Shown here: positions 5,471 to 6,996 of the stretch, piece after piece | Layout of the letters: the number at the start of each line of letters is the position of its first letter | Numbering within the stretch: the stretch's first letter is position 1 | Assembly: GCA_030605285.1 (NCBI GenBank) | Contig: JAUWIQ010000100.1 | Location: forward strand, 1-6,996 | Direction: 5' to 3' | From: Planctomycetota bacterium | GTDB lineage: Bacteria; Planctomycetota; Planctomycetia; Pirellulales; UBA7805 | Length of the DNA: 6,996 nucleotides | Program-made: the position numbers and the translations under genes | Notes under the pieces: generated by a model | Seen by the model: the letters and a program-made list of their open reading frames with translations, nothing else | Databases searched by the model: none | What the model was told of the DNA's origin: nothing

Positions 5471-6739
5471 ATGTTGATCTATCCAAAAATTGCAACCGTT
5501 CACCAGGCATTCGATCGCACCAAGATCGATGACGTTGCCAAGGCAGTTCGTGATGAACTTACCACGTTGGATCTCGGTGCTCAGGTGCGCTCGGGACAAA
5601 GCGTCGCCCTCACCGCAGGCAGCCGTGGTATCGACAACATCGAGATGATTCTCAGGACGGTGGTCGACTTTCTCAAAGAGCTCGGCGCTGAACCTTTTAT
5701 CGTACCGGCGATGGGTAGCCATGGAGGGGGAACGGTACCGGGACAACTGAAGGTACTCGCTGCGCTGGGCTTGAGCGAAGATCGACTCGGCTGCCCGATT
5801 CGTGCCAGTATGGAAACCGTGATCTTAGGCAACACGGAGGATGGTGTGCCCATCCATTTTGACCGCATCGCCAGCGAGGCGGACCATCTGCTCGTCTGTG
5901 GGCGGGTCAAACTCCACACCGGGTTCGATGGAGTCTATCAAAGCGGCCTGATGAAAATGCTGCTCAACGGATTAGGAAAACATGAGGGCGCCAAAACTTA
6001 CCATCGGGCCAGCGTTGAGTTGGATTTCGATCACATTGTGCAGACAGCCTGCCCCATCATTCTCAAAAAAGTGCCGATCGTGGCTGGCTTGGCAATCGTG
6101 GAGAATTCCTTCGGGGCAACCGCAAAAATAGCCGCTGTGGCAAGCGAAGATTTTGACAGACGGCAGCGGGAGTTGCTCGTTGAATCTCGGTCTTTGATGG
6201 CGAGCCTGCCTCTCGATCAAATCGATGTCCTCTTGATTGATGAAATTGGCAAGTCGATCAGTGGAACCGGAATGGACACGAATATTATCGGTCGTAAGCA
6301 GAACGACCATGCAGCGGTGGCAGGCGAAACGCCAGCAATCCGAACCATTGCGGTCCGCAGCGTCGTGGGGGGAAACGCAAACGGCATTGGTTTGGCGGAA
6401 TTCTGCACAGCACGCGCAGTCGCTGAAACCAATTGGAAAGTGACCCGCATCAATGGCCTCACCGCAATGCACGCCGCCGCAGCCATGATGCCGATCGACT
6501 TCCCAACAGACCAAGAGATGCTCGACGCGGCACTCAAAACGATTGGTCTCAAGGAACCGGTCGATGCGCGGTTGGTCTGGATCAAAAATACCAAGGAACT
6601 TGAATACATTGCCTGTTCCGAGGCCTGCTTTGGTGACCTGCAAAGTCAGGCTGGCATTACAATCGATGACAATCTAAACCCGCTTCCGTTTGACCAAGAG
6701 GGAAATCTTTCCGAGAGCATCTTACGCCCGTCGGGCTGA
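5471..6739 (+). CDS. LarA-family (lactate racemase domain) protein
   Basis: A 422-residue protein of the lactate racemase N-terminal domain family (formerly DUF2088). LarA proper is a nickel-pincer-nucleotide enzyme that racemises lactate; its homologues act on other 2-hydroxyacids or are uncharacterised. Recognisable segments are ALTAGSRGI (46-54), VPAMGSHGGG (78-87, H84), GRVKLHTGFDG (144-154, H149) and SGLMKMLLNGLGKH (158-171, K162), followed by TYHRA (176-180). By comparison with LarA, H84 and H149 may match the catalytic histidines (H108, H174) and K162 the lysine (K184) that carries the cofactor; this alignment is by eye. The C-terminal half contains VVGGNANGIGLAEFCTARA (298-316). The RVKxHTxF and SGLMKM wording belongs to a homologue subgroup rather than to true LarA, so the substrate is unknown. 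No larB, larC or larE cofactor gene is in the window. There is no Shine-Dalgarno; the leader is T-rich. Confidence 0.82.
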   Translation: MLIYPKIATVHQAFDRTKIDDVAKAVRDELTTLDLGAQVRSGQSVALTAGSRGIDNIEMILRTVVDFLKELGAEPFIVPAMGSHGGGTVPGQLKVLAALGLSEDRLGCPIRASMETVILGNTEDGVPIHFDRIASEADHLLVCGRVKLHTGFDGVYQSGLMKMLLNGLGKHEGAKTYHRASVELDFDHIVQTACPIILKKVPIVAGLAIVENSFGATAKIAAVASEDFDRRQRELLVESRSLMASLPLDQIDVLLIDEIGKSISGTGMDTNIIGRKQNDHAAVAGETPAIRTIAVRSVVGGNANGIGLAEFCTARAVAETNWKVTRINGLTAMHAAAAMMPIDFPTDQEMLDAALKTIGLKEPVDARLVWIKNTKELEYIACSEACFGDLQSQAGITIDDNLNPLPFDQEGNLSESILRPSG

Positions 6740-6788
6740 AACACGATTCGCTCCACGAAGTCCGTCCATCCACGAACACAGTAGAACC

Positions 6789-6793
6789 AAGGA
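6789..6793 (+). promoter_or_regulatory. Ribosome binding site for the PLP-enzyme gene
   Basis: AAGGA lies 8 bases before ATG 6802 and supports that start. It is one of only two clear Shine-Dalgarno sequences in the window. The 62 bp before the start contain no terminator-like hairpin, so the gene may share a transcript with the LarA-like gene. Confidence 0.55.
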
Positions 6794-6801
6794 CTCAGCG
6801 C

Positions 6802-6996
6802 ATGACCGAGGGCAATCCCCGCAAAGCCCAACAAATCCAAGGCGAACCCGGTTTACGTTCGCTCGCACCGCCGATCTATCCGGCCACGGTTTATTGTTGC
6901 GATTCGCCACAGCAGGCATCCGACTTACTGGCGGGGAAAATCGACGGATTCGTCTACAGCCGAGACGGGCATCCCAATTCAGACATGCTTGCTGCC
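6802..6996 (+). CDS. Cys/Met-metabolism PLP-dependent enzyme, N-terminal part (runs off right edge)
   Basis: The frame is open from ATG 6802 to the end of the window, giving 65 residues. LAPPIYPATVY (21-31) and GFVYSRDGHPNSDMLAA (49-65) match the start of the cystathionine gamma-synthase/methionine gamma-lyase family, where the usual wording is 'PIYxTSTF' and 'YIYSRxGNPT'. In that family the Tyr and Arg of the YSR motif (here Y52 and R54) hold the PLP phosphate of the neighbouring subunit. The family makes or breaks C-S bonds in methionine, cysteine or homocysteine metabolism. The PLP lysine and the specificity residues lie beyond the edge, so synthase, beta-lyase or gamma-lyase cannot be separated. 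GHPN in place of GNPT is a modest departure from the consensus. Confidence 0.8.
   Translation, partial: MTEGNPRKAQQIQGEPGLRSLAPPIYPATVYCCDSPQQASDLLAGKIDGFVYSRDGHPNSDMLAA

Noticed and set aside
5972..6643. Long minus-strand open frame (223 codons) antisense to the LarA-like gene
   Set aside because: It overlaps a well-supported gene, its predicted protein is rich in Cys and His with no family feature, and it is a typical shadow frame.

Overview
The window looks like chromosomal sequence from a planctomycete (probably Pirellulales-like). This is inferred from the mix of proteins, in particular the exported HEAT-type protein with the 'DGKW' and 'NGSW' motifs and the LTGxDFxYDxxAWRxW ending. Weak or absent Shine-Dalgarno sequences before most genes, moderate GC and loosely packed genes fit too. 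No rRNA, tRNA, insertion sequence, integrase, phage gene or CRISPR array was seen. It reads as an ordinary core or semi-core region.

Layout. Positions 1-143 (minus) hold the start of a gene for a membrane protein that runs off the left edge. It lies downstream of, and on the same strand as, a gene for an exported HEAT-repeat-like protein (1623-391, minus). A divergent intergenic region (about 1624-1824) separates these from a plus-strand series. That series is a MoaB/MogA-type molybdopterin adenylyltransferase (1825-2334), a membrane-anchored or secreted DNase I-fold endonuclease/exonuclease/phosphatase protein with a GTG start (2490-3485), and a flavin-containing monooxygenase with a GTG start (3713-5014). 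It continues with a small zinc-ribbon protein with two membrane segments (5033-5371), a LarA-family lactate-racemase-domain protein (5471-6739), and the N-terminus of a Cys/Met-metabolism PLP enzyme (6802 to the right edge).

How the genes relate. The monooxygenase and zinc-ribbon genes are 18 bp apart and probably co-transcribed. The LarA-like and PLP genes are 62 bp apart on one strand with no visible terminator and may be co-transcribed. The other neighbours are separated by 99-227 bp and have no obvious shared pathway.

Nothing here is clearly a new system. The most unusual DNA-level signals are: (i) three alternating GCGATT(C) half-sites just upstream of the left-edge membrane-protein gene; (ii) six exact copies of the octamer GCGATTCG across the window; (iii) 52 in-frame sense codons after the moaB stop, ending in a GTGA overlap with the next gene; and (iv) a perfect 8-bp inverted repeat after the nuclease gene.
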